Positions 8,252-17,918 are shown, numbered from the stretch's first letter. The stretch is 64,000 nucleotides of DNA from JALEFZ01 sp038527485 (GCA_038527485.1 JBCBFT010000006.1:45148-109147); one strand, 5' to 3'. Numbers and translations are program-made. Notes: generated by a model not told the origin, from the sequence alone.

Positions 8252-9168
8252 GCTGTTAATTTTCTGAAAGCATCTTCGAGGGTAAATGTATGCTTTTGCA
8301 GGCCAATCATAACCTTCTCCTGCTTGACACACAGCTCAAAAAGTTGCTTTCGAATGTCCACTTCAGGACCTGTATAGATATGCAGCATACTTTCTTGAGG
8401 GGATTCGATCCTCTTGACGTGGTCCCAAGTCTCTAGCTCAGCGGTATCGATGATCTCTCCTTCAAACTCAACGATGAGTTGAACCTCATCCTCAGCCATG
8501 CTGCGAAGCTGCGCAATAGGCTGATCAGCCACGATCTTCCCGCGATTGATGATGACTACACGATCTGCAATGGCTTCTACTTCAGAGAGAATATGAGAAG
8601 AAAAAATGACAGTCTTATCAGCACCCACTTCTTTGACGAGTCGGCGGATGTCCACAATCTGATTGGGGTCCAGACCTGAGGTAGGTTCATCCAGGATAAG
8701 GACCTCAGGATCGTGGATGAGCGCTTGCGCCAGACCCACACGTTGGCGGTACCCTTTGGAGAGTGCCCCTATTTTTTTATGCTGCTCGCGTCCCAGTCCC
8801 GTTTGCGCGATGACTTCTGCGATACGGCTTTTTCGTTCCGCTCTAGATTTAGGAAAAACTTGGTACATCTCAGCCACCATCTTTAGGGACTCGTGTACAT
8901 ACATATCCAGATACAAGGGGTTATGTTCTGGCAGATAGCCGATCTTTTGCTTGACCTCCAATGGATTCTCAGCCACATCGTATCCATCCACCGTCGCATG
9001 CCCTTCTGTGGGGGAGAGAAAGCCTGTCACGATTTTCATGGTCGTACTCTTTCCTGCACCATTGGGTCCCAGAAAACCCAATATCTCGCCCTTTTTCGCC
9101 TCAAAACTCAGCTGATCAATCGCACGCTGCGTTCCGTAAATTTTGGTTAGATTTTGAACAGATATCAT
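8248..9168 (-). CDS. gldA: GldA, gliding-motility ABC transporter ATPase
   Basis: The 306-residue ATPase carries Walker A GPNGAGKST at 34-42, the signature region LSKGYRQRVGLAQAL, Walker B LILDEPTSGLDP and the switch-His strand VIFSSHILSEVEAIADR. The N-terminus ISVQNLTKIYGTQRAIDQLSF and the ending ALED-like TFTLEDAFRKLTA match the GldA branch of ABC-2 type ATPases. In Flavobacterium GldA works with GldF and GldG, and is linked to gliding and surface polysaccharide. No gldFG is adjacent here, so the name rests on sequence only; a generic ABC-2 ATPase is the alternative. The gene overlaps the convergent TPR-CHAT gene by 4 bp at the stops. Confidence 0.82.
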   Translation of the reverse strand: MISVQNLTKIYGTQRAIDQLSFEAKKGEILGFLGPNGAGKSTTMKIVTGFLSPTEGHATVDGYDVAENPLEVKQKIGYLPEHNPLYLDMYVHESLKMVAEMYQVFPKSRAERKSRIAEVIAQTGLGREQHKKIGALSKGYRQRVGLAQALIHDPEVLILDEPTSGLDPNQIVDIRRLVKEVGADKTVIFSSHILSEVEAIADRVVIINRGKIVADQPIAQLRSMAEDEVQLIVEFEGEIIDTAELETWDHVKRIESPQESMLHIYTGPEVDIRKQLFELCVKQEKVMIGLQKHTFTLEDAFRKLTA

Positions 9169-9262
9169 GTATATTGATCTAATCTTATATGAACATTTCC
9201 CTGTTGGGGAAAATAGCTCTTACATTTTTCCTAATTTAGTTCAAACCTAAAAACCCTATTGC

Positions 9263-11029
9263 ATGAATTTCAAATATTTTTGGGGAATCTCCATACTCCT
9301 TCTATTTCTAGCATGTAAGTCAAACTCAGATGAAGGAGGCCTATATCAAGAAAAAGAAGGTAAAGTCATCTATCGAGGGACATTAGGGGAGAATGTGACA
9401 TCCCATATTCTCAAAGATCCTACTTCTATGCATCCTTTGATTAGCGCAGAAAGTTACATTTCAGAAATGGCACTTTACAGCTATGAACGACTCACTACAT
9501 TGGACCCCAAGACATCTGAGATTACCCCTATCTTGGCGGAGGCCCTACCAGAGGTTTCAGAAGATGGGTTGAGGTTTACGTATGAGATTCGAGATGCAGC
9601 CAAATGGCCAGATGGTGCCCCCATAACGGCAGCTGACTTCGTTTTCTCTGCCAAAGCAACCATGTTTCCCCTTGCCAATACAGCCAATAAGCGCGCTTTC
9701 TTATCGACGCTGCAAGATGTTCAATTGTACCCTGATAATCCGCGTAAGCTGACCATTATCTGTAGCGAGGCTTATCACTATAATCCATATTTTGGTTCCA
9801 TCATATTTATCCTTGATCGTAGATTCTACGACCCTAACGATGCCTTGGGTGCCTATTCTCTTGCAGAATTAGTAGAAAATGAAGCACTTCAGAAAGACGA
9901 AGCCCTGATCGCATGGGCCGATGAATTCAACGATCCCAAGTATGGTACAGACCCCCAAAACCTCCAAAATGGCTCAGGCCCCTATCATTTAACAGAGTGG
10001 ATACAAGGAGAGCGCCTGGTGTACACGCCCAATGAAAATTATTGGGGGAAAAACCTAGAGAAAATAACGTCAAAACAATATCCACCTCAGCTCACCTTCC
10101 GCATCATCCCTGATGATCAGGCCTTGATCGAAAGCATCCGACAACAATCGGTCGATGTATCCTGTAAGCTAGTACCCGATGTATACCAAGTCCTCAAAGC
10201 TGACTCCCAAGTCAATCAGCACTACAAAGTGAAGCGTACAGGAAGAGGGACTGTATCTATGATTGGACTCAACAACCAACCCGATGGGGTAACTCATCCC
10301 AAACTATTTGATGACAAGCGTGTGCGACGTGCCTTTCTATTGGGCATAGACTGGGATGACCTTCTATTTAAGCGACTAGAACTCGACGGAAAGCGTGTAG
10401 CGGGACCTATCTCAGAAAATAATCCCTACTTTGACGCGACTCTCCCTATTGCAACCTACAACCCTGATAGTGCACGATACTATCTCAAGGAAGCAGGCTG
10501 GGAGGATACAGACGGGGATGGTATCCTAGACAAAGAAGTCGATGGTGTACGCATTCCTTTCGCCTTCAATTTTCTTTATCGCACCACCAACGTCCTAGAG
10601 GCTGACATGGTAAGAGAGATCGCCAATGATCTCAAAGCTTATGGGATCGAAGCAACGCCAGACAACTCTGGCTTCAAGATTTCTACCCTCATTTCTGGTC
10701 AGTATGATGCAGTACTTATCCCACTGATCGTCCCTTCTCTCCCCTACCCTTTTGAAGGGGTCTACCGAAGCACAAGCAGCTTCAACCTCTTTGGATATGC
10801 CAATGAGCGAGCAGATGAATTGATCGATAAGGTCAGTAGTAATACCAATCCTGAGGAAGCTCGCGCAGATGCCATCACGCTTCAGAAAATCCTCATAGAT
10901 GACCAACCTGCCATCTTCCTTTTCAATCCTGCGAGGAAGATGATTGCCCACAAGCGCTACAGTAATCTCTCATTCTATATTGAATCACCCTATATATTCC
11001 TGAACAACCTAGAAGTAATCAAGGAGTAG
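9263..11029 (+). CDS. Lipoprotein peptide-binding protein of the SBP_bac_5 (OppA/DppA) family
   Basis: A 588-residue extracytoplasmic solute-binding protein. The N-terminus is a lipoprotein signal with lipobox FLAC (Cys18), so the protein is membrane anchored. The family-5 pattern is clear: DPTSMHPL near the start, ILAEALPEVSEDGLRFTYEIR, AKWPDGAPITAADFVFSAKA, GSGPYHLTEW, and YNPDSARYYLKEAGWEDTDGDGILDK toward the end. Members bind oligopeptides or other ligands for an ABC importer, and some Bacteroidota copies stand alone as here. No permease genes are adjacent, so the partner is elsewhere. It is transcribed alone and ends at a strong terminator. Confidence 0.9.
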   Translation: MNFKYFWGISILLLFLACKSNSDEGGLYQEKEGKVIYRGTLGENVTSHILKDPTSMHPLISAESYISEMALYSYERLTTLDPKTSEITPILAEALPEVSEDGLRFTYEIRDAAKWPDGAPITAADFVFSAKATMFPLANTANKRAFLSTLQDVQLYPDNPRKLTIICSEAYHYNPYFGSIIFILDRRFYDPNDALGAYSLAELVENEALQKDEALIAWADEFNDPKYGTDPQNLQNGSGPYHLTEWIQGERLVYTPNENYWGKNLEKITSKQYPPQLTFRIIPDDQALIESIRQQSVDVSCKLVPDVYQVLKADSQVNQHYKVKRTGRGTVSMIGLNNQPDGVTHPKLFDDKRVRRAFLLGIDWDDLLFKRLELDGKRVAGPISENNPYFDATLPIATYNPDSARYYLKEAGWEDTDGDGILDKEVDGVRIPFAFNFLYRTTNVLEADMVREIANDLKAYGIEATPDNSGFKISTLISGQYDAVLIPLIVPSLPYPFEGVYRSTSSFNLFGYANERADELIDKVSSNTNPEEARADAITLQKILIDDQPAIFLFNPARKMIAHKRYSNLSFYIESPYIFLNNLEVIKE

Positions 11030-11052
11030 AACGTATATAAGCTCAAATAAGC

Positions 11053-11089
11053 AAGCGTCCACCTGCCTGAGGATGGACGCTTATTTTTT
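11053..11089 (+). terminator. Rho-independent terminator of the peptide-binding protein gene
   Basis: A perfect 9-bp stem AAGCGTCCA / TGGACGCTT is followed by ATTTTTTC. It lies 24 bp after the stop codon at 11029. Confidence 0.85.
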
Positions 11090-11231
11090 CATGTCTGATC
11101 AGGTGGATGATAAGGAATATAACGTGGAACACCGCTCCCTCTAGATTGTATCTGGAGCATGTATTTAGCTTCAGTTATAAACTGAAGGATCCCATGATCA
11201 AAGCGGGGGGTACATAACGCTATTTTACAAG

Positions 11232-12722
11232 CTACTTATCTTCTTCCTGGTCCACAACTTTGTCTTCCTCCTCAAGCTCAAAATCTATCGCTCGGCTAAA
11301 TATCTCTAGCATTTGCGGCACGCCAATTTGCTTGGCTACTATATTTTTGTCCTTGTCTAAAACGAATATGCGAGGTACTGCTAGTACATCATACAGTGCT
11401 TGCGCACGCGATCGTTCATAAATATCCTCTGTGTGAATGGCTCCTTCAAAGTCTAAGTTGTAATCCACCAACTTCTTTCTCCATTCTTCGACATCACCAT
11501 TTGTATTGATGGTCAAAAGTGTTACGCCTTTTTCAGCCAATTGATATTTTGTAAAGGCTTCCGCGAGCTTGGGCGTGACTTTCTTACAAAAACCGCAGCC
11601 GTAATCCCAGAAATACACAATCGTCCATTCTGATTCTATTTGAGATAATATCTGCTCTTTTCCTTGATCATCTGTCAATTTGAGATTGGGAGCCTGATTC
11701 CCCACAAGCACCCTAGCTTTTGGCAGCAACTGACTGAGCATCTTTCTACGTGTCGAGTCTGGTATCCAAGGCGTGATTTCGGGATAGCGATAATAGGTCA
11801 GTCCCAAATGCACAGGAACTGCATCCATGCCCATGATAGATGACTTGCTATATGAATTGTAAAAATGGGAGAGGAAGAACCGAAAGTTGGGCTTGCTTTC
11901 CTTCATCAAACTCAAAATATAATCTATAGACTGGATCACAGAGTCAGGTTGGTAGGTGTACGTAAGCCGGTCCATGTAAATTTGGACCCGATTGAAAAGG
12001 ACAGATGTGCGCAGCATCCTGTCATCATTCATGTCTAGCCCATCAAAGAAATGCGCCTTGTAGTAGTGAAAAGCAAAGGTTGAGTCTATTATTTGCCCAT
12101 TTTCGTCCTTGGGAGCTTCTGGAATCTGAGGTTCCTGCATTCCCTTGATCATTTTGGCGTATAAAAAATCAGGATTTTCATTCACCAATTGTAGACGTTG
12201 ATCCATCACCTCTTCTGCAATGCCTTCATGTGTGCGTTTGAGCTGTGCTAAAACTTCAGGATCTTCTACCTCACGCATCTGTTTTTGCAACTCCTCTGCT
12301 TCTTTTCGCTTCGATGCCAAGAACTGTAAGTCTTCATAAAAGCGCGTATTTTCTTCTGAACCCTTCACCTTCATATTAGAAACAAAGTCACTTGTATCTG
12401 TTTCAAGCTGAAAGTTTTGGTCCTTGTCCACTACGATCTCAAAATAGTCATTCTGAGGAGGGAAGAAAACCAAGTACATCCCCCCTGGCAGGTTGGTATC
12501 AGCTTCAAAGACAAAGGCACCTTGGGTGATAGGCACCGTATCGCGAATGTACTGTTTGTCCCCAAAGTAATACGCCATACAGGCAATTTCACCTGTATAG
12601 TTTGGGATGGAAACTTCGATCCTGTGTCCTTCAGGACCTCCCTGCGCCCAAGCAGGAGTGGAAAATCCTAGAAGGAGAATCGCAAGAAGTACGGAAAAGC
12701 GTAAACATGTGGATGGACTCAT
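11232..12722 (-). CDS. Secreted thioredoxin-fold protein (DUF4369/DUF5106-type redoxin), copy 1
   Basis: A 496-residue exported protein with a signal peptide (about 1-26, ending PAWAQ) but no lipobox. The N-terminal region resembles the DUF4369 beta domain (FYF GDKQYIRDTV-like strands), the middle is helical and DUF5106-like, and the C-terminal third is a thioredoxin fold. The active-site dithiol is C376-G-F-C379 inside WDYGCGFCKKVTPKL, and the cis-Pro loop VPRIFVLD is present. Such proteins act as periplasmic thiol-disulfide reductases related to ResA/TlpA. It is a tandem paralog of the gene at 12809, with an intervening terminator, so the two are probably transcribed separately. The acidic tail ELEEEDKVVDQEEDK is unusual. 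Confidence 0.85.
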   Translation of the reverse strand: MSPSTCLRFSVLLAILLLGFSTPAWAQGGPEGHRIEVSIPNYTGEIACMAYYFGDKQYIRDTVPITQGAFVFEADTNLPGGMYLVFFPPQNDYFEIVVDKDQNFQLETDTSDFVSNMKVKGSEENTRFYEDLQFLASKRKEAEELQKQMREVEDPEVLAQLKRTHEGIAEEVMDQRLQLVNENPDFLYAKMIKGMQEPQIPEAPKDENGQIIDSTFAFHYYKAHFFDGLDMNDDRMLRTSVLFNRVQIYMDRLTYTYQPDSVIQSIDYILSLMKESKPNFRFFLSHFYNSYSKSSIMGMDAVPVHLGLTYYRYPEITPWIPDSTRRKMLSQLLPKARVLVGNQAPNLKLTDDQGKEQILSQIESEWTIVYFWDYGCGFCKKVTPKLAEAFTKYQLAEKGVTLLTINTNGDVEEWRKKLVDYNLDFEGAIHTEDIYERSRAQALYDVLAVPRIFVLDKDKNIVAKQIGVPQMLEIFSRAIDFELEEEDKVVDQEEDK

Positions 12723-12745
12723 TTTATCATGGTGTTAGAGATGAT

Positions 12746-12781
12746 AAAAAAAGCGAGTCTATGTTGTATGTATAGACTCGC
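12746..12781 (-). terminator. Terminator between the two redoxin genes
   Basis: Read on the minus strand, a perfect 10-bp stem GCGAGTCTAT / ATAGACTCGC is followed by seven T residues. It is placed to end transcription of the gene at 12809-14332 before the gene at 11232-12722. Confidence 0.85.
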
Positions 12782-12808
12782 CTCTCTCTTATATATTTCT
12801 TCTTTCTC

Positions 12809-14332
12809 TTACTTCCCTTCCTCTTCTTCTTCTATATCTGAGAAATCTGTTTCGACTTTATCCTCTTCTGCTACTTCGAAGCCCAACTCGCGACTAAATA
12901 CTTGTAACATCTGAGGTACACCGATCTGCTTCGCCTTGATGATCTTATTTTTATCCAAGATGAACATGCGTGGCGTAGAGTTGATGTCATAAAACTGTGT
13001 GGATCCCGATCTGCGTCGAATATCCTCTGTGTTGATGATCGCTCCTTCCATGTTCAGATCGTAGGTCCCCAGCTTCTCTTTCCACTCATCTACATCGCCA
13101 TTGATGTTGATGGTCATGATTTTCACACCTTTATCGGCCAAGTTGTACTTTTTGAAAGTCTCTGTGAGTCTAGGTGTCACTTTCTTGCAGTGTCCACATC
13201 CATAATCCCAGAAGTACACGATCAACCAGTCGGCTTGCACTTGAAACAAGGTCTGGTACGTGCCTTTGTCGTCCTGTACTGTGAAGTCAGGAGCGGAATT
13301 TCCAATCAGTACAGGTGACATAGAGACCGCACGCTCTAGCATCTTCTCGCGATTAGAATCATTGACCCAAGGTGTCATCTCTGGGTATCGATAATACTTC
13401 TCGACCATGTGTACATAGACCGCATCCATTCCCATGATCTTCTTCCCATCTCCCACAGCGTACTTGTTGAGGAAGTTCACCAAGAAGAATTGAAAATTCG
13501 TCTCATTGTCCTTCATCTGGTCGAGGATGTAATCCACAGATTTGATGACGGAGTCAGGAATGTATTTTGCCGTCAGGCGCTCCATGTAGGTGTTGACACG
13601 GTTGTAAAGCACGGGCGTGCGAAGCATACGGTCATCGGCTAGATCGAGATCGTCGAAGAAGTGCGCCTTGTAGTAACGGAAAGTAAAGGTAGAGTCTGTC
13701 ACATTTCCATTCTCATCCTTGGGAGGGTCGGGTACTTCAGGGTCTTGCATCCCTTTGATTACGTGAGCGTATAGGAAATCGGGATTGTCCTCCACAAACT
13801 CCTTTCTATAGCTCATGACTTCATCATTGAGCTTCTTTTGATCTTCCTGTAGCCTTGCTTTCGCAGCAGGGTCTGCTGCTTTTGTTAGCTCCGTTTGAAT
13901 GTTTTGAGCCTCCTTGCGCTTATCTGCTAGGTATAACAAATCCTTATAGAACAACTCATTGTCCTTCGAGCCTTTCACCTTCATATTCGCCACGAAGTCA
14001 GTAGTATCCGTCTCCAATGCAAACTTCTGGTCCTTGTCTACAATGATCTCAAAATAGGAATTCTTAGGAGGGAAAACGACCAAATAGATGCCTCCAGGCA
14101 AATTGGTGTCCGCCTCAAATACAAAGGAACCTGCCGTCGCAGGCACAGTATCCTTGATGTATTGCTTGTCTCCATAATAGTAAGCCAAATAGGCCTCAGA
14201 TCCCGTAAAATTATTGGCGGCAACCTCAATTTTATAGCCTTCTGTCTCTTTTTGGGCGACAGCGGATGATCCACATCCGATCATGCTCAATGCAAGCACT
14301 ACGCCCAAAAGGTAGAAAAACACTTTATTCAT
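12809..14332 (-). CDS. Lipoprotein thioredoxin-fold protein (DUF4369/DUF5106-type redoxin), copy 2
   Basis: This 507-residue paralog of the neighbouring redoxin has the same order of domains: a beta-rich DUF4369-like region after the signal, a helical DUF5106-like middle, and a C-terminal thioredoxin fold with C379-G-H-C382 in WDYGCGHCKKVTPRL. Unlike its neighbour it has a lipobox, SMIGC (Cys20), so it should be membrane anchored. Long blocks are conserved between the two, for example YYRYPE-TPW and GMDAVYVH. The dithiols differ (CGHC here, CGFC there), which suggests different redox potentials. It ends with the acidic tail DIEEEEEGK. Function as a periplasmic thiol reductase is inferred. Confidence 0.85.
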   Translation of the reverse strand: MNKVFFYLLGVVLALSMIGCGSSAVAQKETEGYKIEVAANNFTGSEAYLAYYYGDKQYIKDTVPATAGSFVFEADTNLPGGIYLVVFPPKNSYFEIIVDKDQKFALETDTTDFVANMKVKGSKDNELFYKDLLYLADKRKEAQNIQTELTKAADPAAKARLQEDQKKLNDEVMSYRKEFVEDNPDFLYAHVIKGMQDPEVPDPPKDENGNVTDSTFTFRYYKAHFFDDLDLADDRMLRTPVLYNRVNTYMERLTAKYIPDSVIKSVDYILDQMKDNETNFQFFLVNFLNKYAVGDGKKIMGMDAVYVHMVEKYYRYPEMTPWVNDSNREKMLERAVSMSPVLIGNSAPDFTVQDDKGTYQTLFQVQADWLIVYFWDYGCGHCKKVTPRLTETFKKYNLADKGVKIMTININGDVDEWKEKLGTYDLNMEGAIINTEDIRRRSGSTQFYDINSTPRMFILDKNKIIKAKQIGVPQMLQVFSRELGFEVAEEDKVETDFSDIEEEEEGK

Positions 14333-14467
14333 TTCCGATGGGTTAAATATTCCTGCTAAAATACTGTATTTATAATTTCTCTGTCAACCTAAAAATTTAG
14401 TTAATGGTACATGGAGGGACATCAGACATCATCCCTTACGGGATCGACTCTCTTGGTCTTTCTCTAT

Positions 14468-14794
14468 TTACTGCAGTTTCTTATTCTCCTTGTGCCTTGT
14501 CGCATCTCGTTTGGTTTTCTTTTCGATATTCTTTCGGAATGCTTCCTCTAGATCCACTCCTGTCTGGTTGGCAAGGCAGATAAGCACAAATAATACATCC
14601 GCCATTTCGTCTGCGAGATTCACTTCCTCATCCGACTTCTTGAAAGATTGGTCTCCGTACTTTCGGGCCATGATTCGAGAGACTTCTCCTACCTCTTCCA
14701 TCAGCATCGCCATATTGGTCAATTCCGAAAAATACCGCACCCCGATACTGTTGATCCAGTCATCTACGGTCTTCTGCGCTTCTTGTAATGTCAT
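14468..14794 (-). CDS. MazG-like nucleotide pyrophosphohydrolase
   Basis: I chose the ATG at 14794 (MTLQEAQKTVDDWI); an upstream start would add 14 residues without family likeness. The resulting 108-residue protein has the all-alpha NTP-PPase pattern with metal-binding acidic clusters: LMEEVGEVSRIMARKYG in the first helix pair and LADEMADVLFVLICLAN in the next. Such small MazG relatives hydrolyse nucleoside triphosphates to monophosphate and pyrophosphate and are thought to clear aberrant nucleotides. The lysine-rich tail (KKTKRDATRHKENKK) is common in this subgroup. It lies 89 bp after the membrane glycosyltransferase gene on the same strand. Confidence 0.88.
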   Translation of the reverse strand: MTLQEAQKTVDDWINSIGVRYFSELTNMAMLMEEVGEVSRIMARKYGDQSFKKSDEEVNLADEMADVLFVLICLANQTGVDLEEAFRKNIEKKTKRDATRHKENKKLQ

Positions 14795-14883
14795 TGTTGA
14801 ATATTCTGTGTAGTTAATTTTAGCCCTAAAAGACAAGCCATCGAGCAGTTACAATTAAGATGTCCTGTTATCCCTTTTCCCTA

Positions 14884-16182
14884 CTATCGCATGATCAATT
14901 GCCCTATCCATAGAAGTTGAATGAGCAAGAAAATGCCAAGAACTAAAAAGTAAAGCCTCTTTCTATTCTTTTGCTCCTGACTTTTATTCACCCCAAGCCC
15001 TATCATAAGCAGAGGGGGGAGCAGTGGCAAATGATAGGTAGGATGAGCAAAGGCGATCAGATAAGGAACCATGAAAAAGAAGATCATGTTTAAAGCAAAT
15101 AATCTCACCTCCTTGGATGCTCGTCCCATTCCCCTGATAAATATCCACATGAGCCAGCCAAAACAAAGCATGTCTCCCCCTAGCGCGATCAATCCCAGTA
15201 CCTGATGCTGTGCCAAGAGACTTCCCCCAGCCAGGGAATCGAATCCCCAGAAATTAGCAAAACGTATTCCTACCCTTCCCAAGAAGGTAAAGGGAGCCTC
15301 AGCTACGTGTGAGACGGCACATGTTGTATAGCCACGCTGTCTCTGGTCCGCAGGTAGGTTACCTAAGCTATCGCGCTGAGCCACGAAGCCAGCAAAAGCA
15401 GGATCGTCTGACACATCATGTGATCCGAGCCACCAGCTTCGCAAAGAAGGCGTCCAAGGATTATTTCCTAAATAAAGGTTGTAGGCCGAGGCATCATTGA
15501 TCCTGACCCAGCGCCCTGTATCTGCATGGATGTGGACCAGCCACAAGCCGATCAGCAACGTCATGGGAATCAATCCCACAACCCATCGTCTCCAGGGAAG
15601 TATTTTTCGCCAAGAAAGCCAGACCAAAACAGGGAGCATTCCTAAAAATCCTGGCCTCAACAGTACCAAGATACCCATGAAAACCCCTACTATGAGAGGA
15701 ATCGGCTTAGCTCGCAGATGAAGCATCCAACCAATGGCTAAAAGTAAGACAGTCGCAGGTAGATATGATTGGATGACAAGGGACTGATAGATGAATGCAG
15801 GATAAACAGACCATAAAAGATGACCTATGTTCCGCTGGATTCGGGTTAAATAATGTTGCCCTAATTTTTCCCATAGTACATGAAGTGAGAGCCAGAGCAA
15901 CAGGCTTGCAGTCACTCCCGCCCATTTTGCGCTCAACCCTACCCCCAAAAACAGCGCAAGGAAATAAGCCAAAGCAGGTGGCCAATATCCATCCAAAGGC
16001 TGACCATACAGGATGCGCGCAGCATCCTCCAGAAAAAAGGTGCTATCCCCTATCAAAAATTCAGGCCAGAGAAATGCAAACAGAAAAATACGCAGTGTAA
16101 ATCCCAGTCCTAAGATTCTCCCCATCGAAAACGGGTGATCTCCGAGCTGATACAGCTTTTTATGTAGGATTTGGGTATTCAT
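14884..16182 (-). CDS. Polytopic membrane glycosyltransferase, GT39/PMT_2-like
   Basis: The ORF can start at a TTG at 16206, but the ATG at 16182 (MNTQILHKKLYQ) is the more likely start. The roughly 432-residue product has about ten hydrophobic segments. The first large loop after helix 1 carries GDSTFFLEDAARILYG, then GYWPPALAYFLAL, which is the arrangement of GT-C enzymes of the ArnT/PMT_2 type with an acidic residue in the first periplasmic loop. These enzymes move sugars from polyprenyl-phosphate donors at the outer face of the inner membrane; donor and acceptor are unknown here. The gene sits 20 bp after dtd, so the two are likely cotranscribed. Confidence 0.78.
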   Translation of the reverse strand: MNTQILHKKLYQLGDHPFSMGRILGLGFTLRIFLFAFLWPEFLIGDSTFFLEDAARILYGQPLDGYWPPALAYFLALFLGVGLSAKWAGVTASLLLWLSLHVLWEKLGQHYLTRIQRNIGHLLWSVYPAFIYQSLVIQSYLPATVLLLAIGWMLHLRAKPIPLIVGVFMGILVLLRPGFLGMLPVLVWLSWRKILPWRRWVVGLIPMTLLIGLWLVHIHADTGRWVRINDASAYNLYLGNNPWTPSLRSWWLGSHDVSDDPAFAGFVAQRDSLGNLPADQRQRGYTTCAVSHVAEAPFTFLGRVGIRFANFWGFDSLAGGSLLAQHQVLGLIALGGDMLCFGWLMWIFIRGMGRASKEVRLFALNMIFFFMVPYLIAFAHPTYHLPLLPPLLMIGLGVNKSQEQKNRKRLYFLVLGIFLLIQLLWIGQLIMR

Positions 16183-16202
16183 TCCCCCAAACTTCGCAAA
16201 AA

Positions 16203-16658
16203 TCAAAGATTAGGTTGATGCGAATCTAGTAGGATCGTTACAGGCCCGTCATTGAGGAGGGAAACCTGCATGTAGGCACCAAATTTTCCTGTAGCTACAG
16301 GACCCTCAAAGGTCTCTTTCAATTTTTCCACAAAGCGCTCATAGAGTGGCTCCGAGATGTTGGGGGGAGCAGAACGCAGGTAGGAAGGACGATTCCCCTT
16401 TTGTGTCTCGGCAAAAAGGGTGAATTGAGAGATGACTTGAATTCCCCCTTTGACATCCTGCACGGAGAGATTCATTTTTCCTATCTCATCGTTGAAGATG
16501 CGCATGTTGACCACCTTCCGTATGATCCAATCAATGTCTTTCTCAGTATCGCTGTGGGTAATGCCCAAGAGGACCATCAGGCCATGTGGAATTTCCCCTA
16601 TAAGTTCTCCCTCGACTTCGACTTTGCTAAATGACACACGCTGAATAATCGCTCTCAT
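16203..16658 (-). CDS. dtd: D-aminoacyl-tRNA deacylase
   Basis: From the ATG at 16658 (MRAIIQRVSFSKVEV) the protein is 151 residues, the normal DTD length. Both signature motifs are present: SQFTLFAETQKGNRPSY (SQFT at residues 77-80) and NDGPVTILLDS (GPVT at 138-141), the cross-subunit Gly-cisPro motif that makes the enzyme reject L-aminoacyl-tRNA. It removes D-amino acids, and glycine mischarged on tRNA-Ala, from tRNAs in the cytoplasm as a homodimer. It is followed closely by the membrane glycosyltransferase gene on the same strand, with no functional link obvious. Confidence 0.95.
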   Translation of the reverse strand: MRAIIQRVSFSKVEVEGELIGEIPHGLMVLLGITHSDTEKDIDWIIRKVVNMRIFNDEIGKMNLSVQDVKGGIQVISQFTLFAETQKGNRPSYLRSAPPNISEPLYERFVEKLKETFEGPVATGKFGAYMQVSLLNDGPVTILLDSHQPNL

Positions 16659-16804
16659 AATATGCAAAATTGGATCGGGCGTGTTGCTAAAGCAGGAGAA
16701 GAATGTATTTCCCTGACGCCTTCACGCAAACGAAATACGATGTTACAGATGTTTGAGCAGAAAAACCAATGGATGGAATCTGGTCGGGATGGAAAACAGG
16801 CGGC

Positions 16805-17905
16805 TCACAGCCATGAACCTGTGATAAAGGTATCTTCTTCATGGATAAAACGAGCAGCCTTCGATACTACTGCAGAAGCGGAGTCTTCCATACAGAGTAG
16901 ATGGTCTCTGACAAGCATTCCCTCATCGACTACTTGTCCTTTGAAGAAATTTTCTGAAAACTCGGCGTTCATCATGTCTACATAATCATGATTGGGACGG
17001 ACCCATGATAGGTAAAAGAGATCTTCTTCAATCACATACTCGATCACCATCTGTAGGTTGGGGTCAAAGGCGCGCTTGGCGTGATCCAGTTTGATGTAAA
17101 TGACGCTCCGCAGAAAGTCTTCCTCAATCATCTCAAGATAGCCCATCGCAAAGAAGGGATAGTAGAGGACTTGGTAGTGAATTCCTAGTGCATCCAGATG
17201 TATGAGCACATTTTCAATGCTGTACTGGATTTTATCTAGTGCGAATAATTCTTCGGACAAGCGATCCATTTTACGCCATTTTCCCTTCCAGTTGTAATAC
17301 TGTTGATGTCCTAGGCGTAGTTTGTAGTCAAAACCTGAGAAATCTTTTAGGATATATCCTGGATAGTAGAATTTGAATCCTGCTTCTATTCCATACTGGA
17401 CTTCCTTGAGCATCGTATACAGACCCACACTGAAAGACTCATAGGCGGGATGGAATAGCCCCAAGAGACTGGCGAGACTTCCTTTTCCCCGATCAAAATA
17501 AGACACAGCAATCAACTCTAACTGATCATACACCCGCACCTCCCAAGTATCGAATAGATCTCCAATCTCACCTGAAAATAAGAACTCTTCCAGTGTCTCA
17601 AAAATAAAACCTTTGAATCGATGTTTATGCTGGGCATAAAGAGATTCTTTCGCCGCATCCACAGAAGCCATGCCGACTTCGACACGGAATCGTTCATCAT
17701 TTTTGCGGAGAATTTTACGGAGAGACTTGGAGAAAGTATATCCTTCGAGTTGGGTGCGGATATTAACTACAGGGAAAACACCGCCTTCGAGGCAAAGTAC
17801 CTGGGTTCGGAACAAAGAAGGGCCGCTCCTAAACCACCCTCCTGAAAGGTAGCGGTCAAGGCGAGCTGGTGAAATCGACTGGGGAAAATAATATTCAACC
17901 AACAC
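16805..17905 (-). CDS. ATE/Bpt-like aminoacyl-tRNA-protein transferase relative
   Basis: The frame is open from a TTG at 17962, but I prefer the GTG at 17905 (VLVEYYFPQSISPARLDRYL): a -7 promoter box and an AAAGG sequence lie just upstream of it and inside the longer form. The 366-residue product has an N-terminal GWFRSGPSLF segment and a central acyltransferase-like region with VSYFDRGKGSLASLLGLFHP and FYYPGYILKDFSGFDYKLRLG. The last resembles the Y-x-x-x-GY-x-x-x-x-x-x-x-YK motif of arginyl/leucyl-tRNA-protein transferases (ATE C-terminal domain). The likely reaction is transfer of an amino acid from tRNA to a protein N-terminus, marking it for degradation; this is inference. I do not see the ATE N-terminal Cys cluster. 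Confidence 0.68.
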   Translation of the reverse strand: MLVEYYFPQSISPARLDRYLSGGWFRSGPSLFRTQVLCLEGGVFPVVNIRTQLEGYTFSKSLRKILRKNDERFRVEVGMASVDAAKESLYAQHKHRFKGFIFETLEEFLFSGEIGDLFDTWEVRVYDQLELIAVSYFDRGKGSLASLLGLFHPAYESFSVGLYTMLKEVQYGIEAGFKFYYPGYILKDFSGFDYKLRLGHQQYYNWKGKWRKMDRLSEELFALDKIQYSIENVLIHLDALGIHYQVLYYPFFAMGYLEMIEEDFLRSVIYIKLDHAKRAFDPNLQMVIEYVIEEDLFYLSWVRPNHDYVDMMNAEFSENFFKGQVVDEGMLVRDHLLCMEDSASAVVSKAARFIHEEDTFITGSWL

Positions 17906-17918
17906 GTATCCCTTTTTC

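Noticed and set aside
16662..16985. Plus-strand frame between dtd and the ATE-like gene
   Set aside because: More than half of it is antisense to the ATE-like gene; the rest is not protein-like.
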